Notes: generated from the letters alone by a model not told the origin. 39,924 nt of DNA from Bauldia sp. (GCA_020442065.1 JAGRKZ010000063.1:570-40493), one strand, 5' to 3'; shown: positions 9,115-19,334, numbered from the stretch's first letter. A program made the numbers and translations.

Positions 9115-10800
9115 ATGCCAAGTCTTCGAAGCAGCATCGTTGCCGGGTTTCTGTTGCCGCTCGTCTTTGCCGCGACAGCGCTGGCGCAAGACTACGACCT
9201 GGCGATCGTAAACGGGCGGGTTATCGACCCCGAGACAATGCTCGACGCTGTCCTGAACGTGGGCGTGAAGGATGGACGGATCGCGGCGGTGACGGGACAA
9301 CCGATTAGCGGAGAAGAGACAATCGATGCCACTGGCCTGGTCGTTTCGCCCGGTTTCATCGACACGCATTTTCATGCTCTCGACGGGCTTGCCGTCCGGC
9401 TTGCCGCGTTGGACGGCGTGACGACAGGCATGGACCTCGAGATCGGTTCCTCGATGGTCCCCGAGTGGTACGCGACAAAGGAAGGCGCCTGGCCTCTCAA
9501 CTATGGGACCTGCGCCAGCCACGAACTTGCGCGGATGATGATTCACGATCCCGAAGTCGACATGAGCCAGGTGATCGATGCCACGACGGTCTTCGCGAAG
9601 CGCGCGGAATCCGGGAAGGATGGCGTGCAAGGCTGGTCAGTGACCAGGAGCAGCCTGGAGCAGATGAACAAGATCAATGCCCTCATCGATGAGGGGCTTC
9701 GGCAGGGAGGCCTCTGCGTCGCCTCGACTGTTGGCTACGCCCGCGAGGGCATTACCACATACGAGATGTTCGAGGCACAGCGGACCGGTGCGCGGTACGG
9801 GCGTCCGCTTGCGCTGCACGCCCGTCTGCACGGCAACAACTCCACACCCTACGAGGCGCAGTTGGGGTTCGCAGAGGTCTTCACCAATGCAGCCCTCCTG
9901 AAGGCGCCGCTGCTTTACATGCACGACAACGACTATGGCTGGTGGGAGATCGAGGAAAAACTCCAGCTTGCCCGCGCGCAGGGACTGAACATGTGGTCCG
10001 AGTACTATCCTTACGACTCCGCGGCGACCGCCATCAGTGCCGTGTTCCTCCAGCCAGAAACTTGGGAAGAATCGTGGGGCTACAAGTACGAGGAGACGAT
10101 CTACGATCCATATCAGGACAAGTATCTGCCCAAGGATGAATTCCTGCAGACGGCCAAGGAGCATCCGGATCGTACTGTCATCGTGTTCAATCCGAACCGG
10201 AAGAAATGGATCAACTACTGGGTGCGGATGCCGCACATGACGGTCGCAGCGGACAGCATGTGGTCGGGCATGAGTTGGGACGCGAAACTGACCGACTACC
10301 TCGGACACCCGAGAACGGCAGGAACCCACGGGCGCACCTTCGAACTGGCGCGGCAGGAAGGTGTGCCGCTGATGTTCACGATCGCGCAGATGAGCTACTG
10401 GCCGGCCAAGCACCTCGGCGATGCCGGTTTGGAGGCCATGCAGGAACGCGGCCGGTTGCAGACAGGCATGATCGCCGACATCACGATCTTTCACGCCGAA
10501 GCCGTGCGCTCGCCCGCGACTTACAAGGTTGGTGAACAGGGCCTGCCGACCGAAGGAATCCCCTATGTCATCGTCGGTGGCCAGCAGGTGGTGAAGGCGG
10601 GCGAGTTCCAGATGGGCGTCTGGGCTGGTGCGCCGATCCGCTATCCCGTTGAGGCTGAGGGACGCTTCGAGCCCGCATCGGCGGCAAAATGGGTGGACGA
10701 CAACGCGATCAGGACGATCGGCCCGATTATCGATTCGTCGGGCTCCAGTGAAAGCGTGATCCAACTGCACCGAGACATGGCGACCAACGGCGCCAACTAG
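9115..10800 (+). CDS. Secreted amidohydrolase (D-aminoacylase / N-acyl-D-amino-acid deacylase family)
   Basis: A 561-residue protein with a Sec signal peptide (SSIVAGFLLPLVFAATALA, cleaved before QDYDL). It has the amidohydrolase composite-site features: YDLAIVNGRVIDPETMLDA, SPGFIDTHFHALDG with the first metal-binding HxH, then LALHARLHG and YMHDND later in the barrel, and a C-terminal DITIF...VIVGGQQVVKAG strand pair. An in-frame GTG at 9064 exists, but the ATG at 9115 fits the signal peptide. By family it would hydrolyse an amide or cyclic amide bond in the periplasm; the substrate is unknown. GC and codon use are lower than in neighbouring genes, consistent with transfer. It directly follows a remnant of a related enzyme. 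Confidence 0.82.
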   Translation: MPSLRSSIVAGFLLPLVFAATALAQDYDLAIVNGRVIDPETMLDAVLNVGVKDGRIAAVTGQPISGEETIDATGLVVSPGFIDTHFHALDGLAVRLAALDGVTTGMDLEIGSSMVPEWYATKEGAWPLNYGTCASHELARMMIHDPEVDMSQVIDATTVFAKRAESGKDGVQGWSVTRSSLEQMNKINALIDEGLRQGGLCVASTVGYAREGITTYEMFEAQRTGARYGRPLALHARLHGNNSTPYEAQLGFAEVFTNAALLKAPLLYMHDNDYGWWEIEEKLQLARAQGLNMWSEYYPYDSAATAISAVFLQPETWEESWGYKYEETIYDPYQDKYLPKDEFLQTAKEHPDRTVIVFNPNRKKWINYWVRMPHMTVAADSMWSGMSWDAKLTDYLGHPRTAGTHGRTFELARQEGVPLMFTIAQMSYWPAKHLGDAGLEAMQERGRLQTGMIADITIFHAEAVRSPATYKVGEQGLPTEGIPYVIVGGQQVVKAGEFQMGVWAGAPIRYPVEAEGRFEPASAAKWVDDNAIRTIGPIIDSSGSSESVIQLHRDMATNGAN

Positions 10801-11522
10801 TCGAAAGATGGATCAGACCCCGAGAATGCCCGGCTAGTGGCTCCCTTAGGGCTGCGGATCGCTCCAGGGGAGTTCCACTTATGGTTCGGGATCGCGTCTA
10901 TTCCTAGCGTGGAGAGACCCTTGTGGCACGCCGGTCGTATGCCTTGTCGGCGGTGCGACGTGCGCCGCCGACGATATCCTGGAAGGACCGACGAGTATCG
11001 CGCAATGCCTGAAGCCGGGCGGCGCTGTTTGTTCGTGCCGGTTTCGCTGATGGCGTTGCGGCACTCTGCAACAGATCGGCGAGTCCATGGCTCGGTCACC
11101 TGACGCACGAGCAGGACCTGGTGGCGGTCGGTCGAGACTGAGCGCAACTGGACGGAGGCCTCGAGGGCCATTCGAACACTGAGGCATTCCACCGCTACCC
11201 GGTGCCCCGCTACCTGGCCGTGACCCTGGACGGTCAATCGATTGCCACCGCGGCCCTGAGCCCCACGCAGAAATCTCATTGTCTTTCTCGAGCTCGGGAT
11301 GTGTCCGGCGCACTGATAGCCTCGACCTCCAGAATCGCGGACCTCACGCGCCCCGGAGGGGTCGCTCCGGTTCAGAACCGGACAGTCGCGTTCTGAGCAC
11401 TGCAGGCCACGACCGGACCATCCTGACAGGAAGCAATTCGTCCCTTCGGCTATCGCGCTCGCCGCCTGCCCAAAAAAAAAGATCCACCCGGCGTTGTGTC
11501 CGTGCTCCGACACCCGTCGCCA
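10801..11522 (+). other. About 720 bp without a recognisable gene
   Basis: Open frames on both strands are Arg/Ser-rich and match nothing known. One minus-strand patch at about 10880-10960 reads TADKAYD in one frame and GIDAIPNHKWN in another, faintly like an IS5-type transposase tail, but too little survives to call it. The right end runs into a short A-run at 11471 and then the promoter element at 11523. Probably eroded mobile or accessory DNA. Confidence 0.45.
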
Positions 11523-11569
11523 GAAACACCTGAAACATGAATTCGCAATCGCCGAAATTGGCGTGAAAC
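11523..11569 (+). promoter_or_regulatory. GAAAC four-half-site element, copy A (before the 2535-aa surface protein)
   Basis: Half-sites GAAAC at 11523, GAAAC at 11532, GAAAT at 11554 and GAAAC at 11565, i.e. offsets 0/9/31/42. The A conserved in all copies is at 11581. The motif ends 85 bp before the ATG at 11655. Confidence 0.8.
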
Positions 11570-11654
11570 GCCTCCCCCCGATCGTCGTCGCCGTCGAAAG
11601 CGGTCTGCCGGGTCATCGCGCCGGTGGTGCAGGCCGGGCCGAGGGAGAGCCGCC

Positions 11655-14600
11655 ATGCCAGTGCCGACGATCACCGATCTGGAAGCGTCCGTCGCGTTCG
11701 CGGAGAACACGGTCAACGCCTCGCCGCAGGTCATCGACCCGTCCGTAGCCTTCACGGCGCCCGACAACAGTTTTGACGGCGGCTGGCTTCGGGTCACCGG
11801 GTTGCTCGCCGAAGACACCGTCTCCATCAGGAACCAGGGCACCGCTGCGGGCGAGATCGGACTATCCGGCGACGGCACCGTCACCTATGGCGGCGTCGCC
11901 ATCGGCACCGCAACCGGGGGCGCCGGCCAGACATTCACGGTCGTGTTCAACGCCACCGCCACCGTGGCCGCGATCGACGCGCTGATCCAGAATCTCACTT
12001 ACGCCAACACCTCCGATACGCCCACCAGCGCCCGCACGCTGTCGATCGCGGTGACCAACGCCGCCGGCGACGGCTATTTCGACGTCCTCGGTGGATCCGA
12101 CAGCCCGCTCAACGGCATCGACACCGGGCTTGACGCCAAGGCCGCCTTCGGCGACCTCGACGGCGACGGCGACCTCGACATGATCGCCGGCGAGACCGGC
12201 GGGACGCTGCTCTACTACAAGAACACCGGCACCGCTTCGGCGCCCGTCTACACGCTGCAGAGCGGCGTCGCCAATCCGCTGAACGGGGTCGATGTCGGTT
12301 CGCGCAGCGCGCCCGTCCTCGTCGATCTCGACGGCGACGGCGATCTTGACGTGATCGTCGGCGAGAACGACGGCGTCCTCAACTACTACAAGAACACCGG
12401 CACCAGTGCGTCGCCGGTCTACACGCTGCAAAGCGGCGCCTCCGATCCCTTCGCGGCGATCCACCCCAGCACCTACAGCGCGCCGACTTTCGCCGATCTC
12501 GACGGCGACGGTGACAAGGACATGGTGCTCGGCACCAACGGCGGCAACCTGCTCGTCTACGAGAACAGCGGCACCGCCTCGGCCCCCGCCTTCACCCAGA
12601 CCAGTTCGTCCATCTTCAACGGTTTCGACGCCGGGAGCCGGTCGACGCCGACCCTCGGTGATGTCGACGGCGACGGCGATTTCGATCTCGTCGTCGGCGG
12701 CAGCGACGGCACGGTGAAGTACCTCGAGAACACCGGCTCCGACACAGCGCCCAATTTCGTCGAGCGGACCGGCTCCGCCAACCCGTTCGACGGCGTCGAC
12801 GTCGGCACGTCGAGCACGCCTGTCCTCGCCGACATCGACAAGGACGGCGACCTCGATCTCGTCATCGGCGACTCCAACGGCACCTTCACCGTCGTCGAGA
12901 ACGGAACGGTCCGGGTCGCGGTCACGGTCACGGCTGAAAACGAAGCGCCGGTAGCGCAGGATGCGAGCTTTGCCATTGCAGAAGGCGGGAGCGTCAACGA
13001 CTCCGTTCCCGGGGCGACCGATTCGGACGGGTTCGTGGAGTCCTACGTGCTCGGTTCCGGACCGGCCAAGGGCAGCCTCGATTTCTACGACGACGGCTCC
13101 TTCATCTTCAACACCGGATCGGACTTCGAGGCGCTCGGCGACGGCGAGCAGGAGGAGGTGACCTTCACCTACCAGGCGGTCGACGACCAGGGTGCAACGT
13201 CGCAAGCGCAGACCGTCACCATTACCGTCACCGGAAGCAACGACCTTGCCAAGCTCGGCGGCCTCTCGGCGTCGGCCACCTTCGCCGAGAACACGGTCAA
13301 CGCGACGCCGCAGCTCCTCGATTCGAGCGTGACCATCACCGACCCGGAGGGCAACTTCGACGGCGGCACGCTCACCGTCTCGGGCCTCCTCGCCGAGGAC
13401 GTCGTGTCGATCAACGACCAGGGCACAGGCGCCGGCGAGATCGGATTCTCCGCGGGGATCGTCACCTACGGGGGCGTCGCGATCGGCAGCGCCACCGGCG
13501 GCGGCGGGTCCGACCTCGTCGTCACCTTCAACGCCGATGCGACCACGGCCGCCGTCGAGGCACTGGTCGAGACCCTCACCTACGCCAACGCCTCGGACGC
13601 ACCGACCGCCACCCGGACGCTCACGGTCGCCATCGCCGACGCAACGGGCGGGGTCACCCCGGTGCTTCAGGCACAGACCGGCACGGCCAATCCCTTCGCC
13701 GGCATCGACCACGGCGACACGAACTCGACGGCCTTCGTCGATCTCGACGGTGACGGCGATCTGGATCTCGTCACCGGATCGAACGTGAGCGGCCTCTTCA
13801 CCTATATCAACACCGGCACCGCCGCCTCGCCCGTGTTCACGCCGGCGACCGGGTCGGCCAATCCGTTCGACGGCCTGAGCGTCGGCGCCTACGTGGCACC
13901 GGTCTTTGCCGACGTCGACGGCGACGGCGATGCCGACCTCATGGTCGGGAGCGGCGCCGGAACGCTGAGATTCTTCGAGAACACCGGCACGTCTTCGGCT
14001 CCGGCGTTCGTCGCGCGCACCGGCACCGACAATTCGTTCGATGCCATCGACGTCGGCGACGAGAGCGCGGCTGCCTTCGGAGATCTCGATGGCGACGGCG
14101 ACCTCGACCTCGTGGTCGCCGGCAGTGGCGGGAAACTCAGCTACTTCGAGAACACGGGGTCATCCTCCGACCCGATCTTCACGGCTGTCGCCACCTCGTC
14201 GAGCCCGATCGCGGGCACCAATGTGGGCGGGCTCAACGCCGTCAGTGTGTCTCTCGCCGATCTCGATGGCGACGGCGACCTCGACATTGCCGTGGGCACC
14301 GAATTCAACGGCGTCCGCTACTTCCAGAATACGGGCACGGCGACCAATGCCACGTTCGTCGAGCAGACAGGGTCGGCGAGCCCGTTCTACGGCGTGGTGC
14401 ACGGTCCGGTCGGACCGGTGGCCAGCCCGATCCCCGCCCAGCACGCCTATGTGAGCCTGGTCGATCTCGACGGCGACGGCGACATCGACGCGGTGGCCGG
14501 CGGCCTTGATGGCATCGGCTACGCCGAGAACACGGGCTACGCGATCACCGTCAATGTCACGGCCGAGAACGATGCGCCGACCGCGGCGGACGCCAGCCAA

Positions 14601-17600
14601 TCGACCGACGCCGGCACGGTGCTCGTCGCCGCGGTTCCTGCAGCGACGGACCCCGACAATGCGGTCGCCTCCTATGTGCTCGACACCGACGTCGCCACGG
14701 GCGATCTCGTGTTCAACGCCGACGGGACGTGGACCTACGACCCCGAGGCCCAGTTCAACGACCTCCTGCCCGGCGAGAGCGCCGAGGTCAGCTTCACCTA
14801 CCACGCGGTCGACGCGAGCGGCGCCGCCTCCGCCCCGGCGACGGTGACGATCACCGTCACCGGAGCGGATCAGGCGCCGCAACTGAACCAGGTCGCAACC
14901 AGCGTCACCTTCAGCGAGAGCAGCGTCAACGCCGGCGCCCAGATCATCGACGCCGACGTGCGTCTCGACGACCGCGAGGACGACTTCAGCGGCGGCGTGC
15001 TCACCGTTTCCGGCCTGCTTGCCGAGGACACCGTCACCGTCAACGACCAGGGGACCGGAGCGGGTGAGATCGGCGTCTCCGGCAGCAGCATCACCTTTGG
15101 CGGCATCGTCATCGGCGCGGTCAGTGGCGGCGCCGGCACCGATCTTGTCGTCACGTTCAATGACGCGGCTACCACCGCAGCGGTCGAGGCGGTGATCCAG
15201 AACCTCGGCTATGCCAACGCCTCGGACGCGCCCACCGCGAGCCGCACCCTCTCGCTCACCCTCACCGATGCCGGCGGTCACGCCGCACACGCCTTCGAGT
15301 TCACCGCCCAGACCGGCAGCGACAACCCGGTCGACTTCTCGCCGGGAAACCTGCAGAAGCCGATCTTCGCCGACCTCGACGCCGACGGCGACCTCGACAT
15401 GGTCACCGGGCGACTGGAAGGCACCCTGTCCTACTTCGAGAACACCGGCTCGGCGGTCGATCCGGTGTTCGTCCAGCGCACGGGCACGGCCAATCCGCTC
15501 AACGGCTTCGATGTCGGCGATCAGAGCGCCCCGACCCTCGGCGACCTCAATGGTGACGGCGATCTCGACCTGATCGTGGGTCGGTCGGACGGCACCTTCG
15601 CCTATTTCGAAAACACCGGCACGGCGACCGCAGCGGTGTTCACCCAGCGCACCGGCACCAGCAATCCGATGAACGGGGTCGATCTGCCGAACAGTGCGGA
15701 GCCGGTCCTCGTCGACCTTGACGCCGACGGCGATCTCGACCTCGTGGTCGGCACCGGCAACGGCAGCATCCAGTACTTCCGCAATGGCGGAACCGCCGCC
15801 GCTCCGGCGTTCTCACAGATCAGCGGGTCGGGCAATCCGTTCGACGGCATCGACGTCGGCAACAGCGCCACCCCCACCTTTGCCGACGTCGACTTCGACG
15901 GTGACCTCGATCTGATCGTCGGCGAGACCGACGGTGTTCTCAACTACTTCGAGAACACCGGGACTGCGTCCTCGCCCGTCTACGTCGCGCGCAGCGGTGA
16001 AGCCAACCCGTTCGCCGCGATTGGCGACGTCGGCTCCGCCAGTGCGCCGGCCGTCGTCGATCTCGACGGCGACCGGGACCTCGACGTCGTGATCGGGCAA
16101 CAGAACATCGCGCCGATCCTCTACTACGAGGATCAGGCGCCGGCCGTCCACCAGATCGCCATCAACGTCACCGCCGTCAACGACGCCCCGGTCGCGTCCG
16201 ACGGCAGCGAAACGACCGATGAGGACACCGCGATCGACGGCTCGGTGCCGACGGCGAGCGACGTCGACGGCACCATCGACCACTACGTCCTGGTCGACGA
16301 TGTCGCCAAGGGCAGCCTGACCTTCAACTCGGACGGCACCTTCAGCTTCGACCCCGACGGCGCGTTCAAGGTGCTGGGCGACGGGCAGGAGGAGGTCGTC
16401 ACCTTCACCTATCGCGGGGTCGATGATGGTGGGGCGATGTCCGACATCCAGACGGTGACGGTCACCGTCACCGGTACGTCGCCGAAGATCCTCGATCTCG
16501 ATTCGAACGTGACGTTCACCGAGAGCGCCGTCAACGCCGGTCCGCAACTCCTCGATGCCGACATCACCCTTGGCGGCGCGGGAGCGAGCTTCGGCGGCGG
16601 CAGCCTCACGGTATCGGGTCTGCTTGCCGAAGACGTCGTCTCCATCCGCGACCAGGGGACGGGCGCCCACGAGATCGGCCTGTCGGGGTCGACGGTGACC
16701 TATGCCGGCCTCGCGATCGGCGCCGCAAGCGGCGGTGCGGGCGAATCGCTGGTCGTCACCTTCAACGGCAATGCGACGGCCGAGGCGGTCAAGGCGCTGG
16801 TCGAGAACCTCACCTATGCCAACGGCTCCAATACGCCCACTGCCACCCGAACCCTGGCGATCAGCGTCGACGACGGAAGTTCCGGCTATGTCGAACAGAG
16901 CGGATCCGCCAGTCCGTTCTCGGGCATCAGCCCGGGCTTCTACGCCGCGCCAGTGTTTGCCGACCTCGACGGCGATGGCGATCTCGACATGGTCGTCGGC
17001 ACCAGCGAGGGACTGAGCTACTTCGAGAACATCGGCACGGCAGCCGATCCTTCCTTCGCCGCCGTCACCGGTGCAGAAGACCCGGTCGCCGGGCTCATCG
17101 ACGGTGGCCAGAACCCGATCCCCGCCTTCGTCGACATCGATGGCGACGGCGACTTCGACCTCGTGGTCGGCACCTACACCGAACCCGTCCATTTCTTCGA
17201 GAACACCGGAACGACTACCGCGCCGGAATTCACGCCCGTCACCCTCGCATCGAGTCCGTTCGCCGCCGTAACCCGACAAATCGACCTCTGGTACAACACG
17301 CCGACCCTGGCGGATATCGACGGAGACGGCGATGCCGACCTGGTCATCGGCACGCGGGACGGTACACTCCACTACTTCGAGAACACCGGCACTGCCTCTG
17401 CGGCCTCTTTCGTCGACCGGACGAGCAACGGCAGTCCCTTCGACGGCATTGACGTCGGCGACAACGCCAATCCCGCCTTCGTCGATCTCGACGGAGACGG
17501 CGACCTTGACCTCGTCGTCGGCGAGATCGGCGGGACCCTTCACACCTTCGAAAACGTGGGCACCGCCAATTCGCCCGCATTCAGCGAGCTGAGCGGCACT

Positions 17601-19262
17601 GACAACCCCTTCGCCGGGGTCGATGTCAGCGCCACCTGGGGCTACAGTGCGCCGACCTTCGCCGACGTCGACGGCGACGGCGACCTTGATGCGGTCATCG
17701 GCTCCTACGACACCGACCTCACCTACCTGAGCAACAACCCGGCGTCGGTGGCGGAGATCGTCGTCGCCGTCACCGCCGAGAATGACGCCCCGGTCGCATC
17801 CGACGGCAGCGAAACGACCGATGAAGACTCTGCGGTCAGCGGTTCGGTGCCGGCTGCGAGCGACGTCGACGGGACGATCGACCACTACGTCCTCGTCGAC
17901 GACGTCGCCAAGGGCAGCCTGACCTTCAACTCGGACGGCACCTTCAGCTTCGACCCCGACGGCGCCTTCGAGACGCTCGGCTCCGGCGACAGCGACAGCG
18001 TGAGCTTCACCTACAAGGCCGTCGACAACGACGGCGGCGAGTCCGCGACGCAGACCGTCACCATCACCGTCAGCGGCCTCAACGACGCCCCGGTCGCTTC
18101 GGATGGAGCGATCGGCACCGACGAGAACACGCCGGTCGACGGCGCGGTGCCGGCGGCGAGCGACGTCGACGGGACGATCGACCACTACGTCCTCGTCGAC
18201 GACGTCGCCAAGGGCAGCCTGACCTTCAACTCCGACGGCACCTTCAGCTTCGACCCCGACGGCGCCTTCGAGGCGCTCGGCTCGGGCGACAACGACGCCG
18301 TGAGCTTCACCTACAAGGCCGTCGACAACGACGGCGGCGAGTCCGCGACGCAGACCGTCACCATCACCGTCAGCGGCGTCAACGACGCGGGCGGCGGCGG
18401 CGGCCCGAATGCGGCCCCGGTGATCACGTCGGCGTCGGCCTTCGCCGTCACCGAAAACACGACCGCGGTCGGCAAGGCCACTGCCACGGACGCCGACGGC
18501 GACACGGTCACCTTCTCGATAGCGGGTGGCGACGACGCGCTTCTGTTCAAGATCGATCCGTCGACCGGGGCGCTCAGCTTCAAGGCGGCGCCGGATTACG
18601 AAGCGCCTGCCGATGCCGACGGCAACAACAGCTATGAACTGACGGTGCGGGCGTCGGATGGAAGTGCGAGCGTCACGAAGGCGATAACGGTCGCCGTCGA
18701 CAACGAGGACGGCGTCGTCATCTCCGGCAGCAAGAAGAAGGACACCGTCGACGGCTCGAAGACCGTCAAGGGCCAGGCGATGCCGACCAGCGAGGAGGAC
18801 TCGATCGTCGGCAAGGCCAAGAACGACAAGCTCGCCGGACTCGGCGGCGACGACCAGCTCGATGGCGGCAAGGGCAAGGACAAGCTGTCGGGCGGCGACG
18901 GCAACGACTGGCTGGTCGGCGGCAAGGACAACGACAAGCTTACCGGCGGCGCCGGCGACGACAGCTTCGTCTTCAACGCCAAGCTCAAGGCCAACGTCGA
19001 CAACATCAAGGACTTCCAGTCGAATGCCGACCGGATCGTCCTCGACGACAAGGTGTTCAAGCAACTTGCGGCCGGGACTCTCGCGGCCGACGACTTCGTC
19101 CTCGGCCGGAAGGCGAAGGATGCCTCCGACCACATGATCTACGACGCGAAGAAAGGCCAGCTGCTCTACGACGTGGACGGCAAGGGCGGCGCGGATGCTG
19201 TGGTCTTCGCCAAGATCGCCAAGGGACTCGATCTCGATGCGGCGGACTTCCTGGTGATCTGA
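11655..19262 (+). CDS. Giant VCBS/FG-GAP repeat calcium-binding RTX protein (type I secreted, adhesin-like)
   Basis: A 2535-residue repeat protein. It contains four super-modules of about 1.6 kb. Each has an about 125-aa 'FAENTVNA...GLLAED...GEIG...LTYAN' module, then exactly five FG-GAP/VCBS-type repeats carrying the calcium loop DxDGDGDxD (20 in total, with 'FENTGT' linkers), then a cadherin/Ig-like domain (NDAPVASDGSETTDED...). After the fourth come a second near-identical cadherin-like copy and a cadherin repeat (18408-18715). The end has RTX nonapeptides (GGDDQLDGG, GGDGNDWLVGG, GGAGDDSFVF) and a serralysin-type C-terminus ending LDLDAADFLVI. No N-terminal signal peptide is seen; the RTX tail implies type I secretion, but no transporter genes are in the window. 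Probable role: surface attachment or biofilm matrix. Ribosome site GGGAGAG precedes the ATG. It is controlled by element A. Confidence 0.9.
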   Translation: MPVPTITDLEASVAFAENTVNASPQVIDPSVAFTAPDNSFDGGWLRVTGLLAEDTVSIRNQGTAAGEIGLSGDGTVTYGGVAIGTATGGAGQTFTVVFNATATVAAIDALIQNLTYANTSDTPTSARTLSIAVTNAAGDGYFDVLGGSDSPLNGIDTGLDAKAAFGDLDGDGDLDMIAGETGGTLLYYKNTGTASAPVYTLQSGVANPLNGVDVGSRSAPVLVDLDGDGDLDVIVGENDGVLNYYKNTGTSASPVYTLQSGASDPFAAIHPSTYSAPTFADLDGDGDKDMVLGTNGGNLLVYENSGTASAPAFTQTSSSIFNGFDAGSRSTPTLGDVDGDGDFDLVVGGSDGTVKYLENTGSDTAPNFVERTGSANPFDGVDVGTSSTPVLADIDKDGDLDLVIGDSNGTFTVVENGTVRVAVTVTAENEAPVAQDASFAIAEGGSVNDSVPGATDSDGFVESYVLGSGPAKGSLDFYDDGSFIFNTGSDFEALGDGEQEEVTFTYQAVDDQGATSQAQTVTITVTGSNDLAKLGGLSASATFAENTVNATPQLLDSSVTITDPEGNFDGGTLTVSGLLAEDVVSINDQGTGAGEIGFSAGIVTYGGVAIGSATGGGGSDLVVTFNADATTAAVEALVETLTYANASDAPTATRTLTVAIADATGGVTPVLQAQTGTANPFAGIDHGDTNSTAFVDLDGDGDLDLVTGSNVSGLFTYINTGTAASPVFTPATGSANPFDGLSVGAYVAPVFADVDGDGDADLMVGSGAGTLRFFENTGTSSAPAFVARTGTDNSFDAIDVGDESAAAFGDLDGDGDLDLVVAGSGGKLSYFENTGSSSDPIFTAVATSSSPIAGTNVGGLNAVSVSLADLDGDGDLDIAVGTEFNGVRYFQNTGTATNATFVEQTGSASPFYGVVHGPVGPVASPIPAQHAYVSLVDLDGDGDIDAVAGGLDGIGYAENTGYAITVNVTAENDAPTAADASQSTDAGTVLVAAVPAATDPDNAVASYVLDTDVATGDLVFNADGTWTYDPEAQFNDLLPGESAEVSFTYHAVDASGAASAPATVTITVTGADQAPQLNQVATSVTFSESSVNAGAQIIDADVRLDDREDDFSGGVLTVSGLLAEDTVTVNDQGTGAGEIGVSGSSITFGGIVIGAVSGGAGTDLVVTFNDAATTAAVEAVIQNLGYANASDAPTASRTLSLTLTDAGGHAAHAFEFTAQTGSDNPVDFSPGNLQKPIFADLDADGDLDMVTGRLEGTLSYFENTGSAVDPVFVQRTGTANPLNGFDVGDQSAPTLGDLNGDGDLDLIVGRSDGTFAYFENTGTATAAVFTQRTGTSNPMNGVDLPNSAEPVLVDLDADGDLDLVVGTGNGSIQYFRNGGTAAAPAFSQISGSGNPFDGIDVGNSATPTFADVDFDGDLDLIVGETDGVLNYFENTGTASSPVYVARSGEANPFAAIGDVGSASAPAVVDLDGDRDLDVVIGQQNIAPILYYEDQAPAVHQIAINVTAVNDAPVASDGSETTDEDTAIDGSVPTASDVDGTIDHYVLVDDVAKGSLTFNSDGTFSFDPDGAFKVLGDGQEEVVTFTYRGVDDGGAMSDIQTVTVTVTGTSPKILDLDSNVTFTESAVNAGPQLLDADITLGGAGASFGGGSLTVSGLLAEDVVSIRDQGTGAHEIGLSGSTVTYAGLAIGAASGGAGESLVVTFNGNATAEAVKALVENLTYANGSNTPTATRTLAISVDDGSSGYVEQSGSASPFSGISPGFYAAPVFADLDGDGDLDMVVGTSEGLSYFENIGTAADPSFAAVTGAEDPVAGLIDGGQNPIPAFVDIDGDGDFDLVVGTYTEPVHFFENTGTTTAPEFTPVTLASSPFAAVTRQIDLWYNTPTLADIDGDGDADLVIGTRDGTLHYFENTGTASAASFVDRTSNGSPFDGIDVGDNANPAFVDLDGDGDLDLVVGEIGGTLHTFENVGTANSPAFSELSGTDNPFAGVDVSATWGYSAPTFADVDGDGDLDAVIGSYDTDLTYLSNNPASVAEIVVAVTAENDAPVASDGSETTDEDSAVSGSVPAASDVDGTIDHYVLVDDVAKGSLTFNSDGTFSFDPDGAFETLGSGDSDSVSFTYKAVDNDGGESATQTVTITVSGLNDAPVASDGAIGTDENTPVDGAVPAASDVDGTIDHYVLVDDVAKGSLTFNSDGTFSFDPDGAFEALGSGDNDAVSFTYKAVDNDGGESATQTVTITVSGVNDAGGGGGPNAAPVITSASAFAVTENTTAVGKATATDADGDTVTFSIAGGDDALLFKIDPSTGALSFKAAPDYEAPADADGNNSYELTVRASDGSASVTKAITVAVDNEDGVVISGSKKKDTVDGSKTVKGQAMPTSEEDSIVGKAKNDKLAGLGGDDQLDGGKGKDKLSGGDGNDWLVGGKDNDKLTGGAGDDSFVFNAKLKANVDNIKDFQSNADRIVLDDKVFKQLAAGTLAADDFVLGRKAKDASDHMIYDAKKGQLLYDVDGKGGADAVVFAKIAKGLDLDAADFLVI
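11670..17750 (+). repeat. Four tandem ~1.6-kb super-modules inside the giant surface protein gene
   Basis: Copies of the 'FAEN' module begin near 11676, 13256, 14877 and 16482. Each is followed by five FG-GAP repeats and a cadherin-like domain, giving unit lengths of about 1.58, 1.62 and 1.61 kb. Units are diverged in DNA but aligned in domain order. A fifth, single unit makes up the neighbouring 686-aa paralogue. Confidence 0.8.
17790..18389 (+). repeat. Near-perfect 300-bp tandem duplication
   Basis: Two cadherin-like domain copies repeat with a period of exactly 300 bp (17790-18089 and 18090-18389). Within it, 18001-18060 and 18301-18360 are identical, and 17881-17940 differs from 18181-18240 by one base. 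The low divergence contrasts with the older 1.6-kb units and marks a recent duplication or homogenisation. Confidence 0.85.
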
Positions 19263-19287
19263 TCTGCGGCGTTCCGGTCGGCCGGCT

Positions 19288-19334
19288 GAAGCATTCGAAA
19301 CACGGGCGCCGCCAGGACGAAATAGGCGCGAAAC
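19288..19334 (+). promoter_or_regulatory. GAAAC four-half-site element, copy B (before the 686-aa surface protein)
   Basis: Half-sites GAAGC at 19288, GAAAC at 19297, GAAAT at 19319 and GAAAC at 19330, offsets 0/9/31/42. Conserved A at 19346. It lies in the 177-bp gap between the two surface-protein genes, about 105 bp before the ATG at 19440, so the second gene has its own promoter. Confidence 0.8.

Noticed and set aside
10880-10960. Possible IS5-type transposase scrap (TADKAYD and GIDAIPNHKWN in two minus-strand frames)
   Set aside because: Matches are only a few residues long in different frames and no terminal inverted repeats were found.
10797-11513. 238-codon minus-strand frame
   Set aside because: No recognisable domain, biased composition, and it ends in the gene-poor zone; not reported as a gene.
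12100-18100. Regularly spaced repeats suggestive of a CRISPR or satellite array
   Set aside because: Repeats are in-frame protein repeats (FG-GAP, cadherin-like) with diverged codons, not short identical repeats with unique spacers.
15813-19133. 1106-codon open frame antisense to the giant surface protein
   Set aside because: It mirrors the repeated, GC-rich coding strand (Asp/Gly-rich sense gives Val/Ala/Arg-rich antisense), has no domain and no ribosome site.
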